A stretch of 64,000 nt of DNA from Trichobilharzia regenti (GCA_944472135.2 OX235270.1:119427842-119491841), one strand, 5' to 3'; positions 45,640 to 57,660 are shown, counted from the stretch's first letter. The notes: generated from the letters alone by a model not told the origin. Numbers and translations: made by a program.

Positions 45640-46035
45640 GCTTGGAAATTAGTAAAGTGCTCACTGGTGACTGACTATAGGATGCCAGAAGTTACAGTTG
45701 TTGTGACCAACCGGATCCATCAAGCTGGATGTTAGGAAAAGTGCTTATCGATAACATTGTCTTGCTGTCACATTACATATAGATAATTCACAAGAGTTGA
45801 AACTGATGGGCTACCAAACCCGGTTCCAGTGACTCCGTGTTCAACGAGTTCGCCTTTTTCCCCTGAAGGTCGTGGGTTCAGTCATTGTCGGTGACGTCAT
45901 GAGTGAGTGCTGTGAAGAGTCCCAGACTAAGACGAAACAACATATCGATACTCCATGGATTTCAGTGATTCTGCAAATGAAGTCAGTTCATGATCACTCA
46001 AATTCCTGTTAGCCAACACTTAAGAAACAAAATTG
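45640..46035 (+). mobile_element. SM-alpha-like repeat, decayed, dead hammerhead
   Basis: Same order as the copy at 51775-52105. A B-box-like GTGGGTTCAGTCA is followed by the ribozyme region (45909-45953). The core reads GTGAAGA, so the invariant first C is lost; stem II is GTCC with a mispaired AGAC; helix III no longer pairs. The 3' part (CAGTTCATGATCACTC, AGCCAACACTTAAG) is still recognisable. Confidence 0.6.
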
Positions 46036-46055
46036 TAGCACTTTTTCTTATTACT

Positions 46056-46268
46056 TTACGTTCGCAGGGGAACATAAGGCTTCAGTCTAGAGGCTTCAAG
46101 TTTCGGTAATACTAGTGTTTATTTTTACGGGATGGAGTTGCTAGCCTCATGCCCAACCTTCTCTCTTTACCAGTCACTACTGGCTTAGCGAGGCAGAGGA
46201 ATGCGTCGGCCGGAGATGGAACCCCGGACCACATGCATGGTTGGCGAGCATTCTATCACTGACGCGGA
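46056..46268 (-). mobile_element. tRNA/RTE chimeric SINE copy
   Basis: On the - strand: head with CAACCATGCATGTGGTCCGG and box B GGTTCCATCTC (one or two changes), body with GAGGCTAGCAACTCCATCCC, tail GAAGCCTTATGTTCCCCTGC. Confidence 0.7.
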
Positions 46269-48279
46269 TAAGCACTTGGTTTTTGGATATCCGGAGTTGC
46301 TTCCATTGTTGCCTCCATCTGTATGTATGAGTCCATGTGTAACTGCCAAAGTAGATATTTTGAAAGAATAAGAAGATAGGCCTGTCTTGAATATTTTACA
46401 CTAACACTAAAAAGTCTGCAATTAAGAATGAGTACAATACTGAACAGTTTAATCGAATGGCTCCTAACCAACACAAGGCAACAATTATGTGTCTAAAACT
46501 CAAGCAAACTCAAACTTCTTGAAGTTCACACAGACTACAGCTGTCAGACAGTTAAGAATTGATCTATATATTTAAAAATGTGTAATCAGTCTATGCCTAC
46601 TTTGGTGACTGCATTCTTGACTAATTTACATATTTTGTTTAGTAGTGTCTACACTCCATACTGTCTTATTTCTATCACTGTTCTTTCTCTGGGAAAACAT
46701 GATCGTGTCACTTTAACTGTGGTAATTTGTTAAACTTTATTAACTTCCTATAGGGGTTAATCAGCAATCTATGATTACTATTCGACATTTTGTTTCTTTA
46801 ATGAACTAGACTGCGTTAAAACTGCAATATAACTATTCACATTAATAATTACCCAAGGTGTAAGCAGTGAACACAACAGTGAACAAATAAGATGAATTCA
46901 TTCATTGTTATTGTACTTTTCAAATTCGTGAAAAGGAAAACTAAGTACAGAAACGACAAACGCATCAAATCTTTCATCTTATTCATAATCAAAGTGATTG
47001 CAGACATCAGTAGACATTCTTGAAGAGTTTTAAACTTCTTAAAAACAGGTGACCTGTGCATTGCATTTATCAATGATTCTTTTTCTAATGCACTGACCGT
47101 TGAAGTAATCTACCTTAAAATCAATTACTATTTGTATTACCAGTCATTATAACTATTATTCAATTTAAACAGTTTTAAAATACACAGTATTTATCAGTTA
47201 GAGTTCGAATAAAAAGAATTTTAATGAGCAAACGATAGAGGATAATAATAATAGTGATGATAAAGTCATCGATTTCAAATTCTTCCCTATTCTGTCTCAT
47301 CTGTACCTTCAACGTACAGTGTATATTGTTTTCTTCACAATTAAAGTAGTTTAAGGATATTTTTTGCCTAAAGGCAAATGATTCAGTCTATGTGTCTAAT
47401 ACACGTGAATACATTTCACCCTCAACCTTTATTATTATTATTATTATCGTTATTATTATTACATTTATCATCTTTCTTTTATATACTTCATCATCTAAGC
47501 ATTTAGTCATTGAAATCCTTCACCTTCTCTGTATTATATCACATAATATGACCTTCACAGTAGGTGGCCTATTTAAAAAAAAAGAAATGAAAAGAAATAA
47601 AGGGTTTAAATTAAATTTAAATTTTTTTCTATAACTTTTTCTTCCGGAATTTTAGTTGACTGTCTTTGGTGGGGTAAAGGGACGGCAGAGGAGCGTGTAC
47701 GTACGTGTACGCGTGTGTGAGTGAGCAAGTGAGAGAAATAATATAAAGGTTAAAACAACAGATCACAGCAATTTAATATGTACGGATGCTTATTTTCACA
47801 CAATAGTCATTAGTTTGAAAGAAGAAGAAGGAGAAGGAGAAAGAAAATTCAATACGCATGTTTGGGTATTTGTTTCTCCGCATAAACTTGAAAGGAAAGT
47901 ATTGACTGACTGACATTGAAACATTGAACAAAATAAAAATATACATAGTTTTATCTCTGTAAATAAAAATTAAGATAATTGAACTTGAATGCATTAGAAT
48001 GAGATAAACAGAACGTCAATAAACTAACAGACAAATAAAAAGGTATAGAAAGAATGCTGAATTCATGAATAAATAATAAAAAAAATATGTTGTAACGTGA
48101 TCATTTAATCAATAGAAGTGCATCGAAGATAATTATATTTTATGGAAGAATAAAAGAAACTATGAAACAAAGGTGTAAACATTTGTTTTTCTCTCTTTAT
48201 TGTTTGAATAAGATAAGACCCATCTGATTGTTATTGGTTGATTAGTTGATACCTGTAATTTATCATTATTATACCATTA
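46269..48279. other. Non-coding spacer, 2.0 kb
   Basis: AT-rich with ATT runs at 47428-47464 and an AGA-rich run at 47817-47845. No gene recognised. Confidence 0.5.
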
Positions 48280-49000
48280 TCAGTTGCTTGGCTTCTTGGT
48301 GGAACATAGGGCTTGAGTAACACATCTCCATTTTACTCTATCCTTTGAAACTTTGTTTAGGTGGTTTAGCGACTGCCCATCGACTCTCCTTTTTCCTCAC
48401 AATATCTTTTCTATGTCACCCTCCGACCAATATTCACCTCTTTTGATTTCCACTTAGGTTCCACTAGATGGCCTAACATGTGATGTGATTCCACAGTCTC
48501 CTCAGTGTACCTTCAATTAGTCTGTAATTCTTTTGGCATATTTATTGGACGACGGATTCTTGATTATTTCATTGCCAGTGTTCATTATTGCCTATCTTTT
48601 CCGACAAGCCATATCAAATTCCGCGAAGACAGTTGTTGATGAAACTCTTCAGCTTGCTGAAAATGCTTTTCGTGACGCGCTTGTCTAGGGTGCAAATCAT
48701 ACGGAAATACTAACCGACATGACTTCAGAGTTAAAATTCGGATTTAAATTCCTCGTGCTGAATTTTATGTTGCAGATCTCCACACTGATTCCTTGATCCC
48801 GGTCGGCTTTAACATTATTATCCATAGCACCTAAGGTTGAAACGATGTAGACCAGGCAAATGAAAGAGATGGCTCCCTTTAAATTCCTACCACTTATGAT
48901 GATTGCTGCTTGTTATTGGAGGCACAGTACCTTGATTACCTCGGTTTCCTCTCCTGCCAACTTACTGGTTATCGCCTGTATTTCTTCGAGTTTGTGATAC
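48280..49000 (-). mobile_element. Old RTE-like 3' fragment
   Basis: On the - strand the end reads CTCAAGCCCTATGTTCCACC (48300-48320), like the RTE end at 34501-34520, and upstream parts parallel the RTE C-terminal region with many stops. The right boundary is uncertain. Confidence 0.55.
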
Positions 49001-49854
49001 ATCAAGCATGATACACCCATAAAATATAGATCCAACTCGTGCCACTACCCATCTGCTGTGGCCAGATATAGTCCACGAGAATCACAGAAATCATTGGTGA
49101 TATTAACTAGTCTTGTCTCACTTCCGGCTTTGTAGACTTTATTCAGTTTCCCGAAGTGTAATGTGACGTCATCATATGAGGATTCTAAATGTTTTCTACA
49201 TTGTAATTCGAAGTGTTGAGTCTGTTGATAAATTACTTCCAGGTGATGCTACTAGTTCCTTTTTCAGATACTGCCGTCCTAAACGAATGTATTAATACTG
49301 TGTTAGAGTCGTTCTGAGATTATTTGTCTAATGGTGTCTAGCCGGGGGATTAAAGACATGTCTGACTCCAGCTAAATATCAGTTGACGAAAAAGCACAAC
49401 TGAAAGTAATATTATTACATTTTTAATGACTTTTATTAGGTTTGTTATGCGAAAACTTAACAGACTACATGAGGTGGCATTTCAGTCTACAACTTGTGGA
49501 ATTAGAGTCCAATGGTCACTCAGTCAACTCCTTGTTTAAAACTTTGCAGGATTTATTCTCGAGTTTTGATCATTAGAATCATTTAGTGAATGAATTATCA
49601 ATTTAAACATTGGGTGACAATCAAACAACTTCAGTCGCTTAGACGTATAATCCTACTTTATACTGATTGCCATAGTAAACGGAAAGATATATCATTGGTC
49701 GAATTGTATATGCCCATAAATCGATAATTTACTATCAGAGAATGCGTAAAGACAATTTTTTCCACATCAAAATTGATTGTTATTAATCTGATAAGATAAC
49801 TGCATAAAGTACTTATATTTCCTTCTATATAAGACAAGTTTATTCGGTTGAGCT
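49001..49854. other. Non-coding spacer
   Basis: No gene recognised. Could still be decayed RTE sequence in its first part. Confidence 0.4.
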
Positions 49855-50420
49855 CACACTTATACACTACTGATAAGTGGAGGACGTTTCGAGCATTATT
49901 TACTCAGCAAAATAATGTAACTGTATTCTCACGAATTTCTAAATTGCTTTATGCAATTTCACTTCTTCCTGTTTGAAAATGCAATTTTCTGAGTACATCC
50001 GGAACTGATAATGTCTCGTTCCCATTACGTGTTTTTGTTGTTTATTTGGTGAACAAAAATTTAGTGACTAACCTCTCTGTTTACCTAACTATAGTACTTG
50101 TTAATACTTTCACCCTTGCTTATATTATTGTGTAGTTGCCTGCAAACGCGTGTAAGGTAACGGTTAAGATTTCCTTCAGACTACTTAACATAGTGGACCA
50201 ATCATTTTAGATCTGGTTAAGTCTCTATGTTACAATAATGTAACTGACCTTAGGCAAATGGTTTTACTTCATCATTATTACATGCTATTTGGTAAACTAC
50301 ATCATGTCGTTGAATTGGGTTAATGGGATCCTTTGTTCAACATCGTTTCTCACTGAATGACCTCATAGGATCTTAATCCCAGCTTTCTTAAGAATAACCA
50401 GCATGAAATGCGGATTTAGA
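49855..50420 (-). mobile_element. Penelope-like 3' fragment, decayed
   Basis: On the - strand the terminal motif AATAATGCTCGAAACGTCCT (49886-49905) parallels the foldback arm at 28831-29076. Upstream are short traces of coding sequence: GACATGATGTAGTTTACCAA (50305) like the GIY-YIG 'D-VVYQ' start and TTCTTAAGAAAGCTGG-like sequence at 50380. Coding is fully lost. Confidence 0.45.
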
Positions 50421-50604
50421 TATGGTGATGCTGGATGACTGTTTTAAATTCATCTGTTGTTTATAAACTTCTAATTACCTGAAATCAAATAATAACAACA
50501 AAATAAAATCAATATTGGGTCATTTGTTATGTTTAATGCTTTCATTCGGCTTCAGAATATTGAAACTGGCTGTGCACTGGCTCAAGCTTATTTGAGTTTG
50601 CTAA

Positions 50605-50812
50605 CATAGATTCTGAGTGCATCGGTCGTTCAGAGTAGAATGCTCGCTCACCACGCATTTGGTTGGGGATGGTTTGGTGGTAAGCCTGATAAAGAGGGCA
50701 AGTTGGACGGGAGGCTGGAAGCCCCATCCCACAAAAATGACATCACTGCTAGTGAAACTTCGGAGCCTAAGCACGATGTGTTATGTCCCACTGGGAACAG
50801 CAAGCAATACAA
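50605..50812 (+). mobile_element. tRNA/RTE chimeric SINE copy, plus orientation
   Basis: The only copy on the + strand: GTTCAGAGTAGAATGCTCGC (head), GATAAAGAGGGCAAGTTGG, CACTGCTAGTGAAACTTCGG and TTATGTCCCACTGGGAACAG. Box B is decayed. Confidence 0.6.
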
Positions 50813-51299
50813 AATTTAAAAATAGAACTTGGATTCTGCAAACGTCCCGTCAAAATAACATGCAGAAATATTTATTTCCCCTTTCAAAATGTTTTTATTC
50901 TAGACGTGTGACTATCAATTACAAAGTGATGATTGGATAGTTCTCTTGCTCTTGCTATAAAAATGGATGATTTTGGATGCGGTTCAAAACTGACTCATGA
51001 GAGGTGACTCCTGGAAAGCCTTCAAATAAGGGGAAACAACTGTTCAGGGCTATAATTATTTTTAATTGTTTTGTAGCTGATGTGGGTTTGCAGGGGAAAA
51101 TTACCTTTTCAAGGTTAACTATATCAAAGTTATATTTAGACTGGCTTAGATTTGCTCTCCCGAAGGAGAAGGTTCAGAAATACTTTCATGATATTCTTGT
51201 ATTTCATTAAGTAGTAAACATGAAAGGCTGAAGATATGTAGCATTAGACAGTTTGACCTGTTTATTAATAATTATAATCCCCCATTTGTCGAAATAAGT
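50813..51299. other. Non-coding spacer
   Basis: No gene. 51004-51060 has AAGGGGAAACAACTGTTCAG, faintly like a decayed SM-alpha ribozyme region. Confidence 0.35.
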
Positions 51300-51515
51300 C
51301 TAAGATATAAAACTGTTCACTAATGCCAAGCTCTTGAGTGAACGTAGAAGAGAAACAACGAGTTGGGCGTCCAATAGCGACATGGAGGAAATGGAAGCAT
51401 ATGGGCAATCGTGGAGACAGCTAAACATGACTACAAAGAGCAGAATGAAATGCAAACGTGCTGCTGAAGTCTTGTGTCCACTGAGAATCCAAGAAAGTAA
51501 GAATAATAAATAATG
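51300..51515 (+). mobile_element. RTE-like 3' end
   Basis: ACGAGTTGGGCGTCCAATAG, GACATGGAGGAAATGGAAGC and AAGTCTTGTGTCCACTGAGAATCC parallel RTE 34360-34530 in the same order, followed by an AATAATAAATAATG tail. Confidence 0.6.
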
Positions 51516-51774
51516 CACATTTCAGTTACAATTCTTACCTATCATTGGAGACAAGAGAGTAATTTGGAAGTTTATGCCCTTCACAATTAGCTAGTTGGTT
51601 GCTTTTCTTCAAGTTTCAGTCACTAATTTAATGATGGTGTACAGTCCGCAATGCATTGTGTGACTGTGATTGACTGTTGTTCGTGTCACTGAGAATACAG
51701 TAAGCTTTCATCTTTACACCTGACTTCTATCTGGTCTTTAACATATATATAACAGAGGTAAAACACAAACAAGA

Positions 51775-52105
51775 AAAGTCGTGACCTGTAGGGTGCAGCA
51801 GGTCGGGTGTGAGGACAAATACTCGCCGAAGACATTGGCTAGCGGTTGCGCTATATCGTGAATTGGCAGAAGTTGGAATTCATGGGTCACTGGATCGGGT
51901 CCCAGTGGCTTAATGGTATGCAAACTCGCCTAGTAACCAGAAGGTCCTGGGTTCGAACCCCGCAGTGTGAGTGCATACTGCTGAAGAGTCCCAAACCAGG
52001 ACGAAACAGCTGTCCAGTACTCCCTGTTGGTTTTCCAATGGTTCTCTAACCAATTTCATTTCATGATGAAATCCTGAAACCAATCAAATCCCTACAAACC
52101 AACAC
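51775..52105 (+). mobile_element. SM-alpha-like repeat, full unit with hammerhead
   Basis: A single full-length unit colinear with 23412-23755: 5' part (GTGTGAGGACAAATACTCGC), tRNA-like head, ribozyme, and 3' part. Box A TGGCTTAATGG (51906-51916) and box B GGTTCGAACCC (51950-51960) are perfect. Confidence 0.8.
51976..52019 (+). ncRNA. Hammerhead ribozyme, type I, canonical GTC cut site
   Basis: Stem I TACTG (51976-51980) pairs with CAGTA (52015-52019). Core CTGAAGA at 51981-51987. Stem II GTCC/GGAC with loop CAAACCA (51988-52002). GAAA at 52003-52006. Helix III is again the self-complementary ACAGCTGT (52006-52013). The cut is after C52014 in GTC. All invariant bases are present. Confidence 0.85.
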
Positions 52106-53169
52106 TTGAATAATAAAATTGCCGATGACAGTGCTCAAATGTATGTAGAAGTTACCAGTCTTCTTCTAATCCTAAAGCACACCAGTAAATGATTTGAAGT
52201 TAATTTTATTTACTTCCCAAAGTCAACACAAACTCAATATCCAAACAGATCTCATTCATCTGCATATTTGTATAATACAATCTATTAGAAATCATTGTGA
52301 GATGAGAAATTCTTTAAAAATGATAACTCGATACTGTGAGTGGAAACTTCTTAATAGGAGACTAGTTAGTGTAATACGAATCTATGAGGAAACTGATATA
52401 CTCATCTTTTAAATACACATAACCTCCTGTTTTTATCACCTTCAGAGAAGTAACTAAGATGTTTGCAATCCATAAAGTATCAAATCAGAACAGTGCATCA
52501 CTTCAATTGGCGGTTATGAACGGGACTGAGTAACGATAGAAGAGACATGAGATTCTGTGTGTAAAATGAAGGTGTGATAACTGCTAAAAGAATATTGATG
52601 GATACAGTGAAATGGTTTGAATTTGAAGGTGAATAGTCATTCCACATGATGTATATATGTTACATGATGTGCTGTCTTCATCTGATATAACTTCATTTAA
52701 TCCTTAAGTACGTTATTGATGAAGCTGCTAACGTTTTCTAAGGATGAAGTCTGAATGAAACTACTACTACTACTAATAATATTAATAATAATGGGACACA
52801 ATTATTTCAGCATATCAACAGAATACTGCTTATATTGCTGTATCATTTTAAGAAACATGACAAAATGGTTTATCACACTTACATTCTGGCAGTTAATGTC
52901 AACATTGGCAACACAAAGCACAATCTATGGCTACCAATTCAACAGTGTTACAGCAGTTCTTTGCACTGTATGGGATAATATCACACACGTATCACAAGCA
53001 ATATATATATATATACTTACACGTAGTCAACAAAAGGTCTTCAAAATACTCTTCTAATGATGACTTTACAAATACCTGTGTGTAATTAGACTTCCATGCA
53101 CCAAATGATTTATTTTTAAGTGTACTTTACAGAGATCTGATTCATTTTAAGTTAGGTCACGAACTGATG
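52106..53169. other. Non-coding spacer
   Basis: No gene found. An open frame of 100 codons at 52755-53057 starts in an ACT/AAT simple repeat and is leucine/isoleucine rich without motif; probably chance. Confidence 0.45.
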
Positions 53170-53450
53170 TCAGTAAGAGAACCACCGAAAAGAAGGGAGT
53201 ACTGGGCAAAAATTTTCGTCCCGGCTTGTGACTCTTTAGCAATACACACTCGTGATCCTCCCGGGAATAGGACCATCCAGCTTTGTTTTAGGATATGAGC
53301 TTGTTGTCCATTCAGCCACTTGGACGTAGTCCAATGAACCATGAATTCCAACTTTGTGATATATTGTGTGACTACCAGCCAATATCATCGGCAGGCATTT
53401 GACTTTACACTGGTCATCAACCCCTATAACCCACAAGGTGAAAATGTACA
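53170..53450 (-). mobile_element. SM-alpha-like repeat, reverse, dead hammerhead
   Basis: On the - strand: GAAGTTGGAATTCATGG-type 5' part, box A-like AAGTGGCTGAATGG, then a ribozyme region at 53245-53180 with core CTAAAGA (invariant G lost), stem II GTCA/GGAC imperfect, GAAA present, then CCAGTACTCCC. Confidence 0.65.
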
Positions 53451-53857
53451 CGTCTTTAACTAATTTCTAGGTATGGTGTGAAATTACAAAAGACGCCTAG
53501 TTCATTTTAAGATATTAAAAATGTTGCCAGCTTTAGGTCAGTTCTGTCCTATCACAATTCAGTAAACAAATAAAACCATATAAAAGTTAATGTACTGTTT
53601 ACCATAATTCACTTTGTTTCTAAACCATTGTCAAGAGTAACCTATGTGAGAAGTCCCGATGAACCTGGAGATATATCTGCAAGGTTAGTCGAAATAGAGG
53701 TGTACATTTAGAAATAATTTATTCAAGCACTAAGTGTCTATATGGCCCTCTTATCATTTTTAATCGATTACTATTTTGTCAGAATCATATCATCAGCCAA
53801 GCCAAACACTCATAGGGATACTATGTTGATTTTAGCAAAATAATTAAATTATTATTG
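53451..53857. other. Non-coding spacer
   Basis: No gene or repeat recognised. Confidence 0.5.
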
Positions 53858-54030
53858 TCGCATTTAGTTCCTGGAGGAGCATAGTGCTCCAGCGGCTGAT
53901 TCCCATTCGTGTTCCACTCGAGAGAGTGCCTGGAATGTGATGCCACCTGACGGTTTTCTCAGAGTATAGCCAATCCACCTCACTTTCTCCCTGCATATTT
54001 ATTGAACCACCGGTTCCTTTTTTGTTCGTT
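53858..54030 (-). mobile_element. RTE 3' end, short copy
   Basis: On the - strand: GTGGCATCACATTCCAGGCA, CGAGTGGAACACGAATGGGA and TGCTCCTCCAGGAAC, then an AATAATAATTT tail. It parallels RTE 34320-34370 joined directly to the last 35 bp, so an internal segment is missing. Confidence 0.65.
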
Positions 54031-56029
54031 CCCAGAGATGCCTGTTGCTGCTGATCTTTTCTGGCCATCTGATCTTGAGTATTGAGAATTAGTTTAGTAA
54101 ACTTTTCACACCATTCAGAAATGTACCTGTTCTGTGAAATGATATATCCCTAGAGTCGAATTCATTACTACCAAATTCAAGATATTCAGATTACACTGTG
54201 TAATTTGTTTTATAACACGGTTAGCAGTCGAGAAACAAGCATACACTGAGTGGGTGAGAACCATTGTTATATTATCTAGGTCTTAGTGATGACTGAATTC
54301 CATCAACGAAGTTTGCACCTTAATCATCAATCTGAGAGATCTGCCGTAACAATGGGTACTCGAGTGTGACAAATTAATGTAAGAGTAAAAGCTGATGTCG
54401 ACAAAAATATTATATCATTTACTTAAGTTATTTTTGAATAAAAGTGACTATCAAAAATAGTGCGCATAAATAACTTATTTTGATTTCGTGAAGCATTTTT
54501 ATTTCTATAACTTTTACTGCTTGAGTTTCTCTTTCAATACTTATTACAGTTTTCCAAGTTCCTCATATATTACTCGTCATACTAGATGTTATTTAAAAAG
54601 ACGATGCTACTGGTATATATATATATATATATATACTTAACCTGAGTTAGTTATTTAGAATTCAGTAGCCCGGTACTGAGCTGTAAGCCATATTTAATGC
54701 GTGAGGGATAATGATACTACCTGGTAGTTCAGACTGAAGTAGGTTCAGCGAGATTCTGTCTCCATACCCACAGGTTTTAAGCCGAGCGCCTATGCCAATG
54801 GCCGCATCCCTTAGATTCATATTAACTCAAGCGAACATTTCTGTTTCTCCTCAACAGAGATGTCCTGAAGTTTCCAATTTTTTATTTTTCAATGTAATCA
54901 AATGACTTACTTGTCGAAAGAACCACCAAAAGTGAACAACTATAGTGAAATTCTGACAAGGTAAATTAAGAATGTGAAATATTCCATGGAAATTTTACCT
55001 GAGCCTGTTGCTGAGTTGATTTTGAAAAACAACTGCATTTCTAAATAATTACAATTTTGAATATTCTGTGGAAAAATAACGTTTACCTTGTACACTTCCT
55101 GATTTTGTACATGTGCAACACCAAATGAAATAAAGTATGCGAGCTGATTGATGATGATTGCCTTTCACCAATGTAAACAAAAAGAAAATAATCAGAATTC
55201 AAGTTGTTTGAACTGATAAGGATTCTCAACTTGAATCAGTAAGTTTTAATTGTTGAAATCTGGTATTTCCGTGCTGCACTTAAGAGACTGTTAAAAACTA
55301 AGCTGGACGGATACCAATTTATCTGTCGATAACGTAGCCGGGTAACCAGTGCTGACAAGCAGCTGTATCAGTCTCATAAGCTCCCATTGAAATGATATCA
55401 AAATACGAAAGAATTATAAACCATTACAGATATGATAAATCCATTATTTACAGTTGATAAATGGTCGTTCACTGACAAAAATACAATCTAGTTGAGTCAA
55501 ATATATGGGATTTTTAACATTTAACAAATAATCAACTAAGGTCAGTCAATTAATTCTTTCCAGTAATTATGAGACTGACTTTCCATCCCTTATGACATAA
55601 TGTTACTACCTTACTTATTATCCGGACTCAGATGATCTTTTATGTTGCACTGAGGTTCATTCTCATGTAATTTGTTTAGCCATTTAGTACAGCTAAATGA
55701 CTTATTTTGTTTTCATTCTATCTAAGTCTTACTAGCTGAAAAAAGCCTACTTACTCAGCTACTAGGCCTTAATGTTTCAAAGCCCACTCATAAGAACACA
55801 TCACATTGTCATTTAGGTATATCCAAATCACATTTCCCCAGTTAAATATGACACCTATGTTTTGAAATCACGGAATATACACATTTCGTCATAGGGAATA
55901 AGAAGACAGTTGCAGCGAAGAAAATTGTCTTTTCGACGAAGTCATCAACTAGTTAGCTGTACATTCGTGTATTTATAATAAATGGATGGGAAAGTTTCAG
56001 AATAATTTCCGGTTAAAGGTCGAATCAAT
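54031..56029. other. Non-coding spacer, 2.0 kb
   Basis: No gene. (TA)n run at 54614-54635. Nothing else recognised on either strand. Confidence 0.5.
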
Positions 56030-56340
56030 AAAACTACAATCAGGAATTAAAATGCCATAATAAACAGGGGGATGGATAAAGCTCAGACAGAGTAGCATCA
56101 TAATTACTGAGAAGATTGATATGTTGTGTAATTAGAGGTTAGAAATGTAGAAATAACAACAATAGACAGGATAAAAAATCTGGTGGGATCATAACTAATG
56201 TGACGAATAATTGTTTATGCAACTAAGGATCAAATGTGTAGAAATAATAAAATAACAGAATAGACAGAAAGTTCGGATGTGAAAATATGGTAGTGTAAAT
56301 AGGATTAAGAAAAACCTAAAATAACATGAATAAACAGGAA
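56030..56340. repeat. Degenerate short tandem motif (AATARACAGRAWG-like)
   Basis: A motif like AATAAACAGG...GGATAA recurs at about 56060, 56160, 56250 and 56325 (AATAAACAGGGGGATGGATA, AATAGACAGGATAAAAAATC, AATAGACAGAAAGTTCGGAT, AATAAACAGGAAGTTTGGAT). Likely an old minisatellite at the 3' end of the Penelope-like sequence that follows. Confidence 0.45.
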
Positions 56341-56891
56341 GTTTGGATAAGAAAGGCAATGGGATAATCACTACTAAAGGAATTACCTGTTAATGATATC
56401 CATGGTAGGGACAAGGGTTGAACGTATTTCTTTTGGATAGCTAGTGCGTCGGCTATGTCCAGGTGTCTTAATTTTATTCCCTTTGATAGGTTTGATTGAA
56501 TCTTGTATATTATTTTGAGGGATTTTTCGAATGGCTCTGTATATTCTGAATTGACTAGATTTTCTGTCACTGAACTATATACCCGTTTTCGTTCTCCTTT
56601 TACTAGCCAGGCTGGATAGTGTTCACGAGCGCGTTTTTCAAGTTGGCGCATGGCATGGCCAATGTACTCAATTCCGAAAGAGTAAGTAAACTGGTATATG
56701 CACGTTGAAGTAGCCGAATGCGACAGCTTGTCTTCCGCATTCTGGCTGAACAGTTTCTTGCAGGAATTTTTGAAATTTTGAATTCTAATGATAGCTATAG
56801 CCAAGAAAAATGAAAACGAAGTAACGATGCAGATTATGACTGGTTGTAGTTGAATATTCTCTGACTGGTATTCTTTGGTCATTTTCAGCAC
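56316..56891 (-). CDS. Penelope-like GIY-YIG endonuclease fragment, open 191 codons
   Basis: An uninterrupted frame. The C-terminal two thirds (from about residue 62) is a GIY-YIG nuclease of the Penelope type: CIYQFTYSFGIEYIGHAMRQ holds the two Tyr motifs, followed by KRAREHYPAWLVKGERKR, SSVTENLVNSEYTEP, FEKSLKIIYKIQSNLSKG, IADALAIQKKYVQPLSLPW. The canonical Cys pairs before the nuclease seem reduced. The first 60 residues contain a hydrophobic stretch (PVIICIVTSFSFFLAIAIIRI) unlike any Penelope domain and may be translated non-element DNA. There is no RT upstream. Most likely a 5'-truncated element whose frame stayed open by chance; a domesticated nuclease exon is less likely. Confidence 0.65.
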   Translation of the reverse strand: MLKMTKEYQSENIQLQPVIICIVTSFSFFLAIAIIRIQNFKNSCKKLFSQNAEDKLSHSATSTCIYQFTYSFGIEYIGHAMRQLEKRAREHYPAWLVKGERKRVYSSVTENLVNSEYTEPFEKSLKIIYKIQSNLSKGIKLRHLDIADALAIQKKYVQPLSLPWISLTGNSFSSDYPIAFLIQTSCLFMLF

Positions 56892-57224
56892 TTATATGCC
56901 ACTTAAGACAATTAGCTTTCACGAACAGACCATTTGGTCAGTTTTTACTTACATTTTAGTGTTAGACTGATACCTGAAATTATTATTACAACAGACTGTC
57001 CAGTGATTCTGAAAAGCCATTCTCTATCAGGACACTAGACAGTTGTCCGTTCAGACATAAAGAATAATAAGCAGTAACTTGTATCTTCTGTCTTTAAAAA
57101 CCGTTAGCTTTAAGCTTTATCAAATATTTTCGTCATCTTCCGTTAGCTTCATGTAGTAAGATAATGAAGATGAAGAAAACAAAAAATGAAGTCAGGCGTA
57201 AGTGAAGTTAACCTCACGTAGTTT
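56892..57224. other. Non-coding spacer
   Basis: No gene recognised. Confidence 0.5.
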
Positions 57225-57660
57225 ACAAATTCCCCAGTTTACTAACCAGCCCCAAACCTGGGAACAACTGGAAAGTTAGACGTGAGGTTTGCGACCTTAT
57301 CCTGGAAAATCATTCCACTCTTTAGAGAAACTTCAACGTCCAGAGAAAGTACGAAAAATAAACTTATTGTCCATTGGGATCGTAGGGACGAAGTGATCCG
57401 GGCCAGTAAAAATCTTCAGGAAGCCAGTTAGTCAATGTCTTCTTTTGATGAGAGTGAAGATAAACATAGGGACGTGGACTATCCACATGACGTCTCAAGC
57501 TGCAAAGGCTGCTTCGATTGAAAAAGAAATAAAAAGAAAAGGCATAAAAGTGTTCGAAATATGTGAGAGGAGATGGACTGTTCGAATCTGTGGCTGGAGA
57601 GTCAAACGAAAGCACCTGCTTCAAAATAAATGTATTCCCTTTCTTTGGGAAACAAACGGC
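57225..57660 (+). mobile_element. RTE 5' fragment (5' UTR and start of endonuclease)
   Basis: Parallels 31300-31700 of the RTE element: CCCCAAACCTGGGAACAACTG, TAGAGAAACTTCAACG, CTTCAGGAAGCCAGTTAG and then ATG-start coding (MRVKINIGTWTIHMTS) with EICERRWTVR, a decayed version of GICESRWNGTG. It ends after about 80 codons. A fragment from the 5' end is unusual for LINEs, which normally lose the 5' side. Confidence 0.65.

Noticed and set aside
52755..53057. A 100-codon open frame rich in Leu/Ile with a signal-peptide-like start.
   Set aside because: It starts within an ACT/AAT simple repeat and has no motif. Chance in AT-rich DNA is more likely.
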